Shown: in pieces, positions 1 to 12,800 of the stretch
How positions within the stretch are numbered: position 1 is the stretch's first letter
Layout: every line of letters begins with the position of its first letter
From: Aldrovandia affinis
Lineage: Eukaryota > Chordata > Actinopteri > Notacanthiformes > Halosauridae
Length of the DNA: 64,000 nt
NCBI GenBank assembly: GCA_029706075.1
Contig: JAINUG010000135.1
Coordinates: forward strand, 2,791,243 to 2,855,242
Reading direction: 5' to 3'
Position numbers and translations under genes: made by a program
The notes under the pieces: generated by a model
The model's database searches: none
Seen by the model: only the letters and a program-made list of their open reading frames with translations
Told to the model about the DNA's origin: nothing

Positions 1-764
1 ATGTGAGTATTAAGACTGAGGAAAAGCAGATGGTCCCTCCTTGCTATGAATGAGTTTCAGTGGCACAGCCTGAGATAAAAAGCAACACTGCTGAAAAGGA
101 ATTGAATTTGTTTTCACACTGTATTATATCATATATTTGAAAGATATTAGTCTCATTTCAAATAAGATATGGTCAAAATGACTGACATTCCATTCTACAG
201 TACAAATGGAACTTTCATCCATGTTCTCAGGTTTGTCTGTCTCTGCCAATTAACAAAGAATGCATGGAAGCACTTTTTACAGTATCAATAAGATGTGCTA
301 TAAATTGCAATTTGCTGTTGTCTGAAAAAAAGCAACAAAATAGTTGTCTACTGAGCGTGTAGATCAAAGCTAGTGGCGTTCAGTAACTGCTACGTGTTTG
401 AATTATATCTTTTGACTCTCAATGGATTTTCTATATAAAAAAAAACCCATTTACCAATGATTTTTCACATGGGTGAAACATCATTGTGGCAAATTGGCAC
501 TAAACAGGGAAACATTAAAAGAGGTATACCTGTATCACAGGCACAAAACCACACACCTGGTCCTCTGCCCCCTGAGCATTGGGTGTTCTGCGGCAAATAG
601 ACAGCTGAGGGCCTCTATGCAGGGAGGTAAGCTGCTGTCTCGTCTCGTTCAACCGAACACTACTCTAGAGCTTGTTGTTTGGCCGGGCACCACTGGGAGT
701 CCACAGACCATTAATCTAGAGCTCTCAGAAAGAGTAGGCTGTGCGAGCCGGACATAATATAATA

Positions 765-888
765 ACATATGCCATTTAACAGACACTTTTATCCAAAGTG
801 ACTTTCAGTGTATGTGGCCCCAGTAGGAATTGAACTCAGAACCTAAGCGTTGTCAGTTCCATGCTTTACCTACTGAGCCACAGAACCA
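765..888 (-). repeat. tRNA-derived SINE with L2-like tail (degenerate)
   Basis: On the minus strand this shows a tRNA-like head (TGTGGCTCAGTAGG A box and GAGTTCAATTCC B box) followed by a tail resembling GGATAAAAGTGTCTGTTAAATG. It is the same family as the copies at 5284, 9837, 12146, 17971 and 51561, but older and with a shortened middle. Confidence 0.75.
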
Positions 889-2765
889 TGGGCCTGGCAG
901 CGGGTCAGTATGCGTAGACATCGGTCTTCCGAGTCCTATTGTCATCAGCGCAAAGGCTTGTAGTGAGGAGTCGCTTGTGCTCCGGATGCAAGGGTCAGCA
1001 GGAAAGGTCTGTAAAGTCTGGGACAGGGCCAGCATCAGCAGGGTCAGTGAGTTGCCCAGACGGCCCATTCACACAGCTGTAGTATATGCTGGCAAGACAA
1101 TCTTATCTGTGATCCAACAATGAGGGCGAGGACAACAAGCGTCAGGCCTCAGGGTCAGGGGAAACCACCAGTTCTGCCGTGATCACCTCTATTGCGAGCA
1201 TGCGGCTCAGTCCATGTCGGTTCGCATCTTGTAGGGCAACCGGTGTCGTACTGTCACTGCTTTGGTGGCTGAAGGTCCGAGGGTCAGACCAGCAGCTGTT
1301 GAGATAATACCATGAGGTAGGAATTGCAAGGTTTGAATCCTAAGCAACTAAGTGCCCAGTGGTGAGCAGCCTGCATGTTGTAAACAGTAAACAGTACAGT
1401 AAGACCAGCATAGCTACAGTAGACTGTAGCAGATATCATGTTGCTGTGTTTTTATTTATTTAGACCATTGGATGTGGGTGCCAAAGTTTACTAGCAATGT
1501 ACAACAACAAAAAAAGCGAACTTTTGGGAGCTCACCATTCGAAGTAAATGGGCGCGCGCATCCGGTAAATTATGATTTTAATAAAAAGTAAAACGCCTAC
1601 AAAGTCGAGTCACCGTAAGGTTGATGTAAGACATCCGTACCAACATTTGCATGCAGCATATTTGCTAGTCAGTGCTGTTGATATTTAGGTAGGCTTGACA
1701 AAAAATTGTCTTCAAAGTTTTGCTAATTGTACCTGGGGTTTGATTCAAGAAAAACCGGATCGGCGAGTCTATCGCGAGGACTATCCGAGTATATCCTAAT
1801 TTCAGTGATAGTAGAATTTTGTGGTTTTGAATAGGAGCCGTTGTTCATAAAGTAGTTTAATAAAATAACTTTCACCTTAATTTAAGAACAAATACCAATA
1901 CAAGGTAATTCCACAACCTTGACCTGACATTGAGCAAACTGGCTTTTGTTCTCCTCAACCCCATTCTGTCCAAATCACGTAAATGTAGTAAAATATCTAT
2001 GAGAACAAATATATAACCACAATATTGTCAATTTTGCATCCCAAACGTATTCACATTTATGTTAAATTACTCTCTTTCAATGTTCATTTGTTTCATTTTG
2101 AATTTGCTCTAAAATAATAATATGGGAATTTATACAATTCAAAAAATATTATTTTCCACGAGTACAGGGCCCCAAATTAAGTCATTATTACTATAAAAAT
2201 AACGCTATAATTATTAACGTCGTGAAGTTAATGTTGCATGACTAGAGTAGTGTCGCTGCCAGAAGAGGGAGCCACATTGCAATACAGTTGCTTACTGTGA
2301 AGTGACGTTGTAAATGTAAAAACATTATCAGAAAAACTTTGTACATTTACTCTCATCAATTAACGTCATTTGATCCAAGTGATAACTGTGAAATTACAAG
2401 TAACACGCCTCAAAATCTTTCGGCATGTCTGTATATTTGGGTTGTTGCTATTTTGCGGCGCAAACAAGCAGACGTATAAAAAAGTGGAATCGATTAAAAG
2501 AATTATGCCTGTCCCATTAGCTAAAAATATAAAATGTCAAAGCAGAGGAAATGAATGAGAAACAACTTAAACCCGTGCTGTGTGAAGGTTAGTAGATTGT
2601 GGTATACAAGTTTATTTGACTAAGTTTAAAAAAACTTTTTTTTAAATATAGTATGAAGTTCAACTACAGTGAATGAACAGTTATTAGAGAACGTTCTATG
2701 TTAAATAATTTGGGGGGGCGGAGAACGAGTGATGTAAGGCGGACCAAAATACATAAATGTTAAGT

Positions 2766-2997
2766 CACGTGAGCCGGAGTGACCCTTTACTTTAAACGCG
2801 GAGAAGCATTGGAATCAGCTGGCATCCTTACGCGTCACTGCCCGGGACAGTGTGAATAAGAGGCACGGACCTGCCCCAGCCTCTGTACTCTGGAGTTTCC
2901 ATGGTGCACTGTTGCTGATCTGAAGTCGGCCAGTGTAGTGTAGCGTGTTGTGTTTATACTTACTTTTTCAATCGAGCACCAACAGAGGTGTGTTAAG
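2766..2997 (+). promoter_or_regulatory. Possible myotilin promoter and untranslated first exon
   Basis: A CACGTG E-box is at 2766-2771. It is followed by a more GC-rich stretch that ends in AAG|GTAAGCC at 2997/2998, a strong splice donor with no good open frame before it. This looks like a non-coding first exon upstream of the myotilin coding exons. The transcription start is not visible and the assignment is inference. Confidence 0.3.
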
Positions 2998-3549
2998 GTA
3001 AGCCTCGAGCTACGGTTTTATATGTTCAGACGCTTTCATTGTTGGTTTCTTACGAGTTCGCATTCCGGTGTATTCAACGCAATGCCATAGCCAAGGTGAA
3101 TTGAGAATCGGATGTTTAGCTGGCAAGTGCAGCCGCTGTTGCAACTGATTTATTTCAAATTACTTTGTACCTTAAATATCTATGCGATTCTTTATTTTGC
3201 AGCTTTTAAAAAGGCTAATACGGAAGCCTGCAACTGAAAACGAGACAAATATTTAGCATGTATATTGTTACGGGTTTACTTCACATTACTTTATATAGTT
3301 ACTCCGTTAACTTTGTCGAATAATTAGAAATCGGAATATTCAATGCCCTTGGATGTTTAACGTAAACTTCGTTAGTCTATGTCAATATAATCGTGGTTTG
3401 GTTACGGTTAATTGGCAATGGTTTTTGTCATTTAATTGCCTACTGTAAATGCAAGTGACAGGTGTTCCATTGAGTAGTCTGCACTGGACAATTTTGTTTC
3501 TCAACGTTACATTTGGGTAAAAAGGAACTTCTTCTCTGTGTATTTACAG

Positions 3550-3804
3550 TAACATGTAAAGTTACAATGTCGCCAATGGCAGCTGCGGGGGTTTTAAAGT
3601 TGGGGATTTATCCATAGAGACGGGCTGATAGAACAGTCCATTACGCATCTATCACGGTTCTATCTCTGAGGAATTACTACTGGACTCAGGAACGTGTGAC
3701 GTCATGGAACCTAATGGGGCCCATATCCAAGAAGTTCCTACCGAGGTGACCTGGGACCACTGGGTGGAGGGGGTGGTTGATCCGGTTGTGCTAAACAGTG
3801 CCCT
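3550..3804 (+). CDS. Putative first coding exon of myotilin
   Basis: An acceptor (TATTTACAG) ends at 3549. The first good start is ATGG at 3704, opening 33 codons that begin MEPNGAHIQEVP and end two bases into a codon at a GTGAGA donor (3805). The next recognised exon needs exactly those two bases, so the junction is in phase. I do not recognise the 33 residues. If the donor is not used, the frame stops at TGA 3806-3808. The phase agreement alone has a one in three chance of arising randomly. Confidence 0.35.
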
Positions 3805-6800
3805 GTGAGACATTCTCAGATATCCTGCAGGGAAACCATTGTTCTGGTTAGTTTTGGAATGGGGAACATTAGCTTGCTGATTGAGCCTTCCCGGACACAT
3901 GATGCTTACTGTATGTCTCCAGAGGTTGCCAACTTTCTCCTTCTAGAAGCAGGGGGTGTGAATACTTGTGTGAATAATTATTTAGATAACACATTTTCGA
4001 TACAGAAAATAAGACCGTGTTTACAATGTAAAGACAAAGTGATCCCAAAACCCTTGGGCGGGGACATTCTGCACATATATTCATCATATAGCATTGGCAA
4101 GGGGCCAGCAGACAAAGAGTTGCTAAAATTGATCCATCTATCTTGAGCTCATCTTCCCAGAAGCAACTCGAGTTACAATCTACTCATCAGCTACAACACC
4201 TGTTGTCCCTGGTGATTGTGTAAAAGGTCAAGTGAATGGCATATTTGAACTAGCGCAAAACAGGCTAATGCCCCACTATCTTTTTACCATTGTGTATTTT
4301 TTTTTACATGTATCACATTCTAAAGGTCTGAATGGTATTTAAAGATTTCATTCATGAAAGCAGTCTATGTTTTATATTGAGGACACACAAAATACTTTCT
4401 CTGTCTGTAATATTTAGGCTGCGTACTTGAATGCAAAAGATCCAAAATTCCCAACCACTTCAATATTCATTGTATGCGTTACTAATGAGTATGTAGATTT
4501 GTTCCATTTAGAGTGTGAGTTAAAAATTGTCCGCAGTGCCAAAGTAAACCCTTCCTATTTCAGCTACACTCCAGTCATGTGATTAAACTGAAAGCAGTTT
4601 TTTCTTTTTCTTTTCTTTCTCAATTCAGCCTCGAAATGGAAAACCAAGAGAGCTCTTGGCTCTTTCTCACTCAGGGATAGAATTTACAGCTTCTGGCTCC
4701 ACTCCCATGCAGAACAGACTCCCAACATCTACAGCTGAGAGAGGGATCGAGGGAGAGGGAGAGGGAGAGAGGGAGATAAAAGAAAGGGAGGGGAAACCAC
4801 TCTGGCCCCTCACAGTTTATTGATTTTTACTTTCAGTGTCGCTGCGCTATGAACGTGAAAGAATGCACATGTTGGTAGGGGGGAATTCCTCTTTCCGAGA
4901 GGAACGCTGGCGCACTTCCAGGGATCGTTTTGAACAAAGCCTGCTGAAAAGGCCCGGTCTGGATAGCTCAAACCCCCGTCGCATCTTTTTTTGTCCCACT
5001 GCCCCCTCTCAATGGGCCCTGTGTACAAGCCGCGTACCCATTCAGGTTTCCCAGAACCTCCCCTACCCCCTCCCTCTGTGCCTGCCTGCCCCAGCCTATT
5101 ACATAATGGGCTGAGCCAATGCTTGGGTGGGTGGCGGCAGTAGTCCCTACCCCTTCTGTCAGACATGGGGCATGTGCACTGGACACGTGGCCTGGAGCCC
5201 AGAGGTCTGCTTCACCTTGCACCCCATTCAATTATTTTTGCCCTGGCCCTCGTGCACTCGTTCTCCTCTCAGACTTGTTGTCTGGTTCTCTGTGGCTCAG
5301 TTGGTAGAGCACAGCGTTGGCAATGCTTAGGTTGTGGGTTCAATCCCCACTGGGGCCACATATACTGAAAAATGTATGCATTCACTACTGAATCAAGTTC
5401 CTAATGGATCGACTGCATGTGGAAATGTATGCATTCACTACTGTAAGTCGCTTTGGATAAAAGCGTCTGCTAAATGGTGTATATTAGACTTGTTGTTCGT
5501 CTCTGTGTTGTAAGTACAGGTAACTGCAAAAGTAAAGTGTCTTAATAGGGTGTTGGGCCACCAGAACAGCTTTAATGAATCTTGGCATAGATTCTGCAAG
5601 TGTGTTCTGATGTACAGTATATTGGAGGAATATAACACCGTTCTTCTACGAGAAGTTCCATCATTTGTTGTTTTTTTGATTGCAGTGGAAAATGTTGTCT
5701 CGGGCACCTCTCCAGAATCTCTCATAAGTGTTCAATTAGGTTGAGATCTGGTGACTGAGATGGCCATGGCATGTGGTTTACATTGTTTTCATGCTCATCA
5801 AACCATTCAGTGATCCCATGTGCCCTGTGGATGGGACATTGTCATCTTGGAAGAGACCACTCCAATCAAGATAGAAATTCCTCACTATAGGATGATGGTG
5901 ATGACTTGGAATGGCTTTGTTTTTACTTGCCGTTTTCTTTGCCCTCTAAGGGATTGAGTGGACCTATACCATGCCAGGATAATGCACCCCACACCATAAC
6001 AAAGCTGCCAGAACCCTTCATTTGCGTGTTTATGTTACGTGTCATTTGTGTTTCCTATATTTTGGCACTTACTTGTACCCTTTTTGCTTCTCTTAGTCTT
6101 CATCCACATGCAGTCGATCCATTAGGAACTTGATTTGCACTGGCGTCAGTTTCACAGAAAGGTTGAGGGTGGAGGGTTGGATTTATTAAATCCCATTTGT
6201 CATGGGAAAAATACCACAGAGTTCCCTCGGCCCCTTTCTGCTCCGTAGTGCGACTGGCTGGAGAAAGACTCCGAGGCATTGTTTTAGGATCCCTTTGTGT
6301 TTCTGCGGAGGGTCACGTGACCGTTAATTTACGTTTCACCCACACGCACAGTGCTTCTCGTGTGGACACGTGTGTCAGAGGAGGCTGTAAACGAGCAGCA
6401 CCTGGCGGATGATGTCAGCCCACTCCACAGGCTCCAGCTTCAGTTGCATGGGACACTTAAAAAGAGGCACATGGGGGCTCTCTCATTCCATTGGTCTCAT
6501 TTGTGTTGCATGTTCGTAGCCTTTGAACACCAGGAGGCTTTATTTTTAGTACAGTAAGGTACAGTGTCTCTGGCAATCCAAGATTAGTCTGAAATAGCCT
6601 TTATAATCTATACAAGAGTGTTTGGTGTTTTCCTGTGTTGTCTTATTGGGGGGAAGGGTGTGGTTCAGGGGGCTACTTAGTGGTGCATCCAGTTAAGATG
6701 GTTGTGCCTTGTATAATGATGTGCTTGGATCTAGTCCAGACTATGCCAGTGGCAAAGTGACTGGGAGTCCTGCAAGACAATATAATTTGCTGTGGCATCA

Positions 6801-9800
6801 CTCAGGGAAAGAGGGGTTTGTGTGGCCACTGGCCGCTACTCCTTTGAGACTCCTCTGGTTGATTGGACGCTACAGTTTTCCGACATCAGCGGTGCCACCC
6901 TCCACCACAGTAGCTGCAATAGATTAGCTGGTGGTTTGCAGTGTGGAAAAGAAGTTGATGACTTCACCAATTTCAGAGGATACGCTTGCTGGTTCTCTCC
7001 TTCCAAAATTCAGAGGATGTTATAGTGCTGGAATGGGCCTAGAGTTGTGATAGCACATGCTAAAATGGGGAACTGAAGACCAAAAATGATGGTTCCACAG
7101 TGGTTATGGTCATCTTTGGAAAGATTAAATGGAATGCATCTTAGCCACTGGATGCTGACACGGACTGAGCTGGAGTCACTTGGCAATAGTGGACTTGCTG
7201 CAGTTTTCAGTCTCAATGGAGCATGTTGGATTCTTGTAGAAATTCAGTCCATTCTTTCTTCCCCTCCCACAGGTCTCCCACAGGAGCCCCCAAGCCCTAC
7301 AGCCCCACTGGAGAGAGCAATCACAGCTCGATATCTCACAGCTCTGCTGAAGCCCGCACTCCCACCCCACCACCACCCGCCAAGGAGAAGTCCCCTTCGC
7401 CCAAACCGCCCAGCAACAAGCCTAGCAGCCAGCACGATTCCGGTGGCAGCATGAGCGTAGCTGACCTCCCCACCTTCACCCCCTCCCTCTACCCGCCCAC
7501 CGCGTTCAACTACGAGCGGCCTCGCCACTTCATCCAGTCCCAGCCCCACTTCCAGGCCCCGAGCTATGAGAGCCTACAGCAAGGACAGGCTGCCTTCCCC
7601 AACGGGAGCCTCCCCAAGGCCTCCCCGTCCTCATCCACACTGAGCTCCCCGATCTCCACACCCGCATCCTCCATGAGCTCTCCCCGGGACCCCCAGCCCC
7701 CCCAGCCCCTCTCCCCTCCCGGGGCCCCATGCGGTCCAGCGTCACGCTGATCCCCAAATCTGCTGGCACCCAGCCCCAGCCCCAGCCAGCCACAGCACCC
7801 CTCTTCAGCAGCCTTTCTCTCCTCCGTCCTGCCGTCCCAGACCGCCCCCCAGCCCAAATTGGCCCCCGCCCCTCTCCTTAAATCCTCCTCCCCGCATTCG
7901 CCCACCCCCCCAAGCTCCTTCCCCAAGGCCACCGACACACCTCCGCAGACCATGTCTTTGCCCGCCAATCATTCTCCTCCCTCCGCCACCCCACCTGGCC
8001 TATCCCCATCCCTCCCCAGCACCACTGCCACACCCCAGCAGGGCATGGCCCCGGCTCCGTTCGTGTCCCTGCCCGCCAACTACAAAGGGTCTTCCAACAG
8101 GTGCGTTCTACCTGTGCAATGACGGGTGCTGCTCTCTAGAAACCTGGCAGCAGCATCTGTGTGCTGAGTTTCTTCATGGTGTTTTGCATTTTATAAAAAC
8201 CTTTTTTGCTGTTGTTTGTTTGACTGCTCTCCACCTTTCAGTTTCCCTAAGCCCATCCTGAAGAAGACGGCCTGCCGGCCAGTGTCCCGCTCCACCGACG
8301 AGGAGATCCAAGGCTCCAAGGATGCCCTCATCCAGGACCTAGAGAAGAAACTGCGCTGCAAGGAGGCACGCAGGAGGAACAACAGCCAGGTATCTGTCCC
8401 AAGGTAGAGATGTGGACATGAGTCTCTGTACAGGGGGAGACTCCACGCTGGTGAGTCTGGGGTCCTGCTTTTAAAGTGCCAGTATTTTATAATATGCCCT
8501 TGTGGCAACGGATGCGAATTGCAAACAGAGTCAAATCGAAACCAAACAATGGGTGTTGTGTTGCAAAATCCATCGTTAACTCGCATATAATTTGATAACC
8601 CCCCATGCTGGTGAATGCCGGCATTCAAAGATGTAGGCTACGCATGACCAGGTATTTGCATGAGAATCGATGTAGCGGTGTACCTTTTGGTAAGATTGTT
8701 AGGAGTCCAGGTAAGATGGTCATCTGACTCTAGATGATTTTTCACTGTTGAGTAGACTAAATATGCAATAAAACGAACTCTACGAATTTAGTTACCTGCC
8801 GTGATTTGTATAGTTCCCCAGCTCTGGCAATCAATGAAAGTGGTAAGTTCGCTAGTTACACTTGCTCACACATGAGTAAAGCATTTTAGAAACCTTGTTG
8901 GGCATTGTAAAAGTTTGATTTTAATAAGCATATCTGTCACCACCAAAGTGCACCCTGATTATTATCTGCAACCAGTATGACTGCATAAACTAATTGAACT
9001 ATTTTGAAAATTATGAATGATTATGAATGATCATTGCCAAACACAAAAATTAAATATTTGAAGACAGTGGAAAGTATTTCTCTGCCTACATGAGCGCAAC
9101 CTTACCGATTTGGGGTGGAGTGTATTCATTGTAGTCAGCTAGGTGAAAGCATGAATGAAGCTGCACTCCTCAAAGTCTAAGAACAGTGGTATTGTCTATT
9201 TCGCCCTAAGTTAATTCCCAGATATACATTGCTCGTATTGTAGTTCACTCTTTCAACTGGTGGCAGAAATCTATCATGGAAGAAGGTTTTGTAACCAAGA
9301 TGAAAGGTTATTCACATAGTCTTCTTTACAATGAGTTGTGTTGGCTGTGCTGCATTTGAATTATTAAAGAGGTTGGTCTGTACTTTGAATGGATCATTCC
9401 AGTTAAAACCGGTTGGCAAGTTGCCTTTGGATCAAAGGGCTTTGCCCAGTCCAGCAAAATGGTCTCATTGGGCTAGTGCTCAGTGATTAATTGGTGGCAG
9501 CTGCTGTGCTGTGTTCAGTAAGATCCACTGCCTGGAATGTGAACTTCAGATGGGTGCTTTGCCAATAAAATTCCTGACCTGTTGCTGGTACCCTATCCCC
9601 TAACAGAAGCTGTCCTATGAGGAGCGCATGGCTCGGAGGTTGCTAGGTCCAGACAACGCAGCTGCAGTCTTTGATCTTGAGAATTCCCCAGACTCTCAGC
9701 CCGAGCAGGTATAGTCCATAAATTTTACTTTCTGAATCCATTACCCCCCACCCCACCCATTAACTAACTTAAATAATTGAATTTGGTGATAATGAGGGAC

Positions 9801-12800
9801 CTATTGTTTAACCTTTGTTACGGTAACGATTGAGGTGGTTCTCTGTGGCTCAGTTGGTAGAGCATGGCGTTGGCAATGCTTAGGTCGTGGGTTCAATTCC
9901 CACTGGGGCCACATATGCTGAAAAATGTATGCATTCACTACTGTAAGTCGCTTTGGATAAAAGCGTCTGCTAAATGGCATATAAAAAAAAAAAGGTGTTG
10001 AAGAAATCACCAGGGATTGTGGTGTACTGCTACACAGTTTACAGCCTTGCAGATGCAACCACATTCAGGTGTGGTTGTTGACACTTGGAAAGAAAATTCT
10101 GGTTTCTGCGAATGTTCTTGGTGGTTGTGAACTGTCCAGAACATGGATGTGCTTTCCAAAATGAAATGACAGTGGGGTGCAAGACCCCCCCCAAAAATGG
10201 TCATCTCTTCAGGGTGTGCTACCCTCTTCCCACTTTTTGAGATGAATTTGCTTTTTCATGACTGAGTCAGAGAACATATTTCACATTTATTTTGGTCAAA
10301 AAGGTCAAAGAAAGTACCAGAGAGGAGAATGTTGACGCATTAACGTTCACCTCTGTAGCCTGTTCTTAATGAAGTCTTAACAGATGTCCACTGTTATATT
10401 TAACTTAATGCCAACGGGTGTGTCACATGCGCATGTGTGGACTGGCATTTGGACTGGCGTTCGGTGCATGTCGTGTACTGTCCGCACTCCTCTGTCATTG
10501 CCCATCACTGGGGCCCGCCACACAATGGCAGCGGGGGGAGGAAAGATTTCTGCCTTTTCCTGTCTGTCATCGGCTTCATGAGATAATGTGGGACCAAACT
10601 GCATCCCTCTTCCAAGAAGGGGGGCCATAAATAGCAGGTGTGAAGTCCCTGTGCCAGTGCAGCATTCTGACAATGATCAGTAGCGTGGGACGCCAGCAGA
10701 GCCCGCCCCTCCGTGCACACGTGTGGTCACCTCACGCCAAGGTTGTAAAGACCAAAAACGAGTTAAATCGGTGGCAAATATGTCAGATGTTGTCCTCTGC
10801 TGCTAACCTATACACCAAATGTTAATGCAATCTTGCGAAGTTTTGTCTCTTTTCCCTCCATCACTACTAAGTATTTGAAATGGACTGAAATGTTTACGTG
10901 CGATGGATTGGCGACCTGTCCAGGGCGTATTCCTGCCTCTCGTCCAATGCATGTTGGGATAGGCTCCAGCCCCCCGCGACCCTGATCAGGAATAAGCGGG
11001 TTAGATAATGAGTGAGTGAGTGAGTGAAATGTTTACTTAACAGGTAACCTTCTTTTATCATTCTGTCTTTGCAGTCAGACTTACCAGAAGGAAGGCACAC
11101 TGGCGGAATATGGTAAACTGCGCCTTGGGAATGGGAAAAGTGTGCACTGACCCAAAACTTTAACATTGTTGAAACGTTAGAATTACCTTGGTTTTACCCC
11201 ACTTTGTGAAGTGACGAAAATGTCACGTGGCCTCTCCAGGTTGTGCATTTTTGTTTCTGGAATGAATCGGTGTTCATTATTTATTCATTTGTCTAGCCGA
11301 TGATAAAGAAGTGTGCAGAGAGACGCTGACCTAAAGAAAGTAGGGTGAACACAAAATAAGGCCACTTTAGTTGCATTTATTTATATCAATCTGATATCTG
11401 GATTTAGTTTCTTGGCGCTGGGGCGTGTTTGTGGGCCATTTCCACTGGCTCCGTTCCCTCCTCGAACATGCTGTAATGGGGACAATTATAGCCTCTTTGA
11501 ACTGGACTGACCCGTCTCCAAGGGGATGATGTCTCTCTTCCCCCCTCTGGGTGTCTCCTCATGTCAGTTCCGTCAACAGTTTGGTGGGGCGGTTGTTGCC
11601 TCTGGGGCTCATGACCTGGGCGAGAGGGTTGCCATGCCCTTTTATCAGCATGCTTCACTTAAGCGCCATCCGTTAATCAGTAAAGCGCCAGCTGTATACA
11701 TGGGTTACATAACGCGCTGTACAACATGTAAGTGTGACTGATTGATGCTGCCTCAGTTATGAACATCTGCTAACCCAGCAAGACTAATTGCTACACAACT
11801 TGATTCTGAATGGTACCAGAACATGCATGAACTAGCATTCAAGCAACCTACAGTGTTTGCAGGTCTTCAACTTGGCATTCAGAGATCAATGAAAATGATT
11901 TGGCATGGCTCTGTCATGGCTCTGTTCATCAGTTACGATGGTGGCTGAGGTGAAAGGCCCCTTCAGTTTGTTTGTTGTCCGTCCTCCCCCTCTGTCTCAG
12001 GAGCGCGCACCACTCTGGCACCGATGCCAACGAGGGTTCGGCCATCCAGGAGAAGTGCTACGCCCCTCGATTCCTGCAGGTGCCGCAGGACCTCACTGTG
12101 GAAGAAGGGCGATTTTGCAGGATTGACTTTAAGGTATGCTCATGCGGTTCTCTGTGGCTCAGTTGGTAGAGCACAGCGTTGGCAACGTTTAGGTTGTGGG
12201 TTCAATCCCCACTGGGGACACATATACTGAAAAAAAATGTATGCATTCACTACTGTAAGTTGCTTTGGATAAAAGCGTCTGCTAAATGGCGTATATTATA
12301 TTGTATTATTTCTAGTACGCATTCATTTAATGGCCCATCTGTGAAATGGAATATGTGCAACGATTCAAGTGCCACTGTAGTTCATTCCGGTATTAAGTAT
12401 TAAACGGTAATTGCGCCCAAATATTTGTAGTTTGAGGCTTTGGTACCTAACATTGTTGAAATATTGGGGGGGGTGATTGTAATTGTATAATTAAACTATG
12501 TATAATTTCTCCAATTATACACGGTTATTGAACATCATCTGTTCATACCTGCTGCTAGTCTGCTCCTGGCTGTGCCTCCGTTCCTGCCTGAGCCATCTAT
12601 TAAGCACCAGCAAAGCAAACCTCTTTTACAATGCTATTCATCACTAGCTGCACCAGGGCACCTGTATCAATACATGCAGTAACTGACAAAATCACTTGCA
12701 TTAACAATTTGGTAGTTTAGATGCTTTAATAAACAGAACAGCAGAACCTTCTGCGGAAGTAGGTGCGTCTCTAGTTGGCAGTCCATAACGTCAATGCTAG

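Noticed and set aside
853-1068. Minus-strand frame starting MGRLGNSLTLLMLALSQ, resembling a signal peptide
   Set aside because: Its end overlaps a SINE, and no splice partner or domain is seen. Hydrophobic leaders occur by chance.
5284-5356. tRNA gene candidates (A and B boxes) here and at 9837, 12146, 26962, 51561 and 52996
   Set aside because: All are followed by SINE bodies or tails, or are repeated across the window. They are SINE heads, not tRNA genes.
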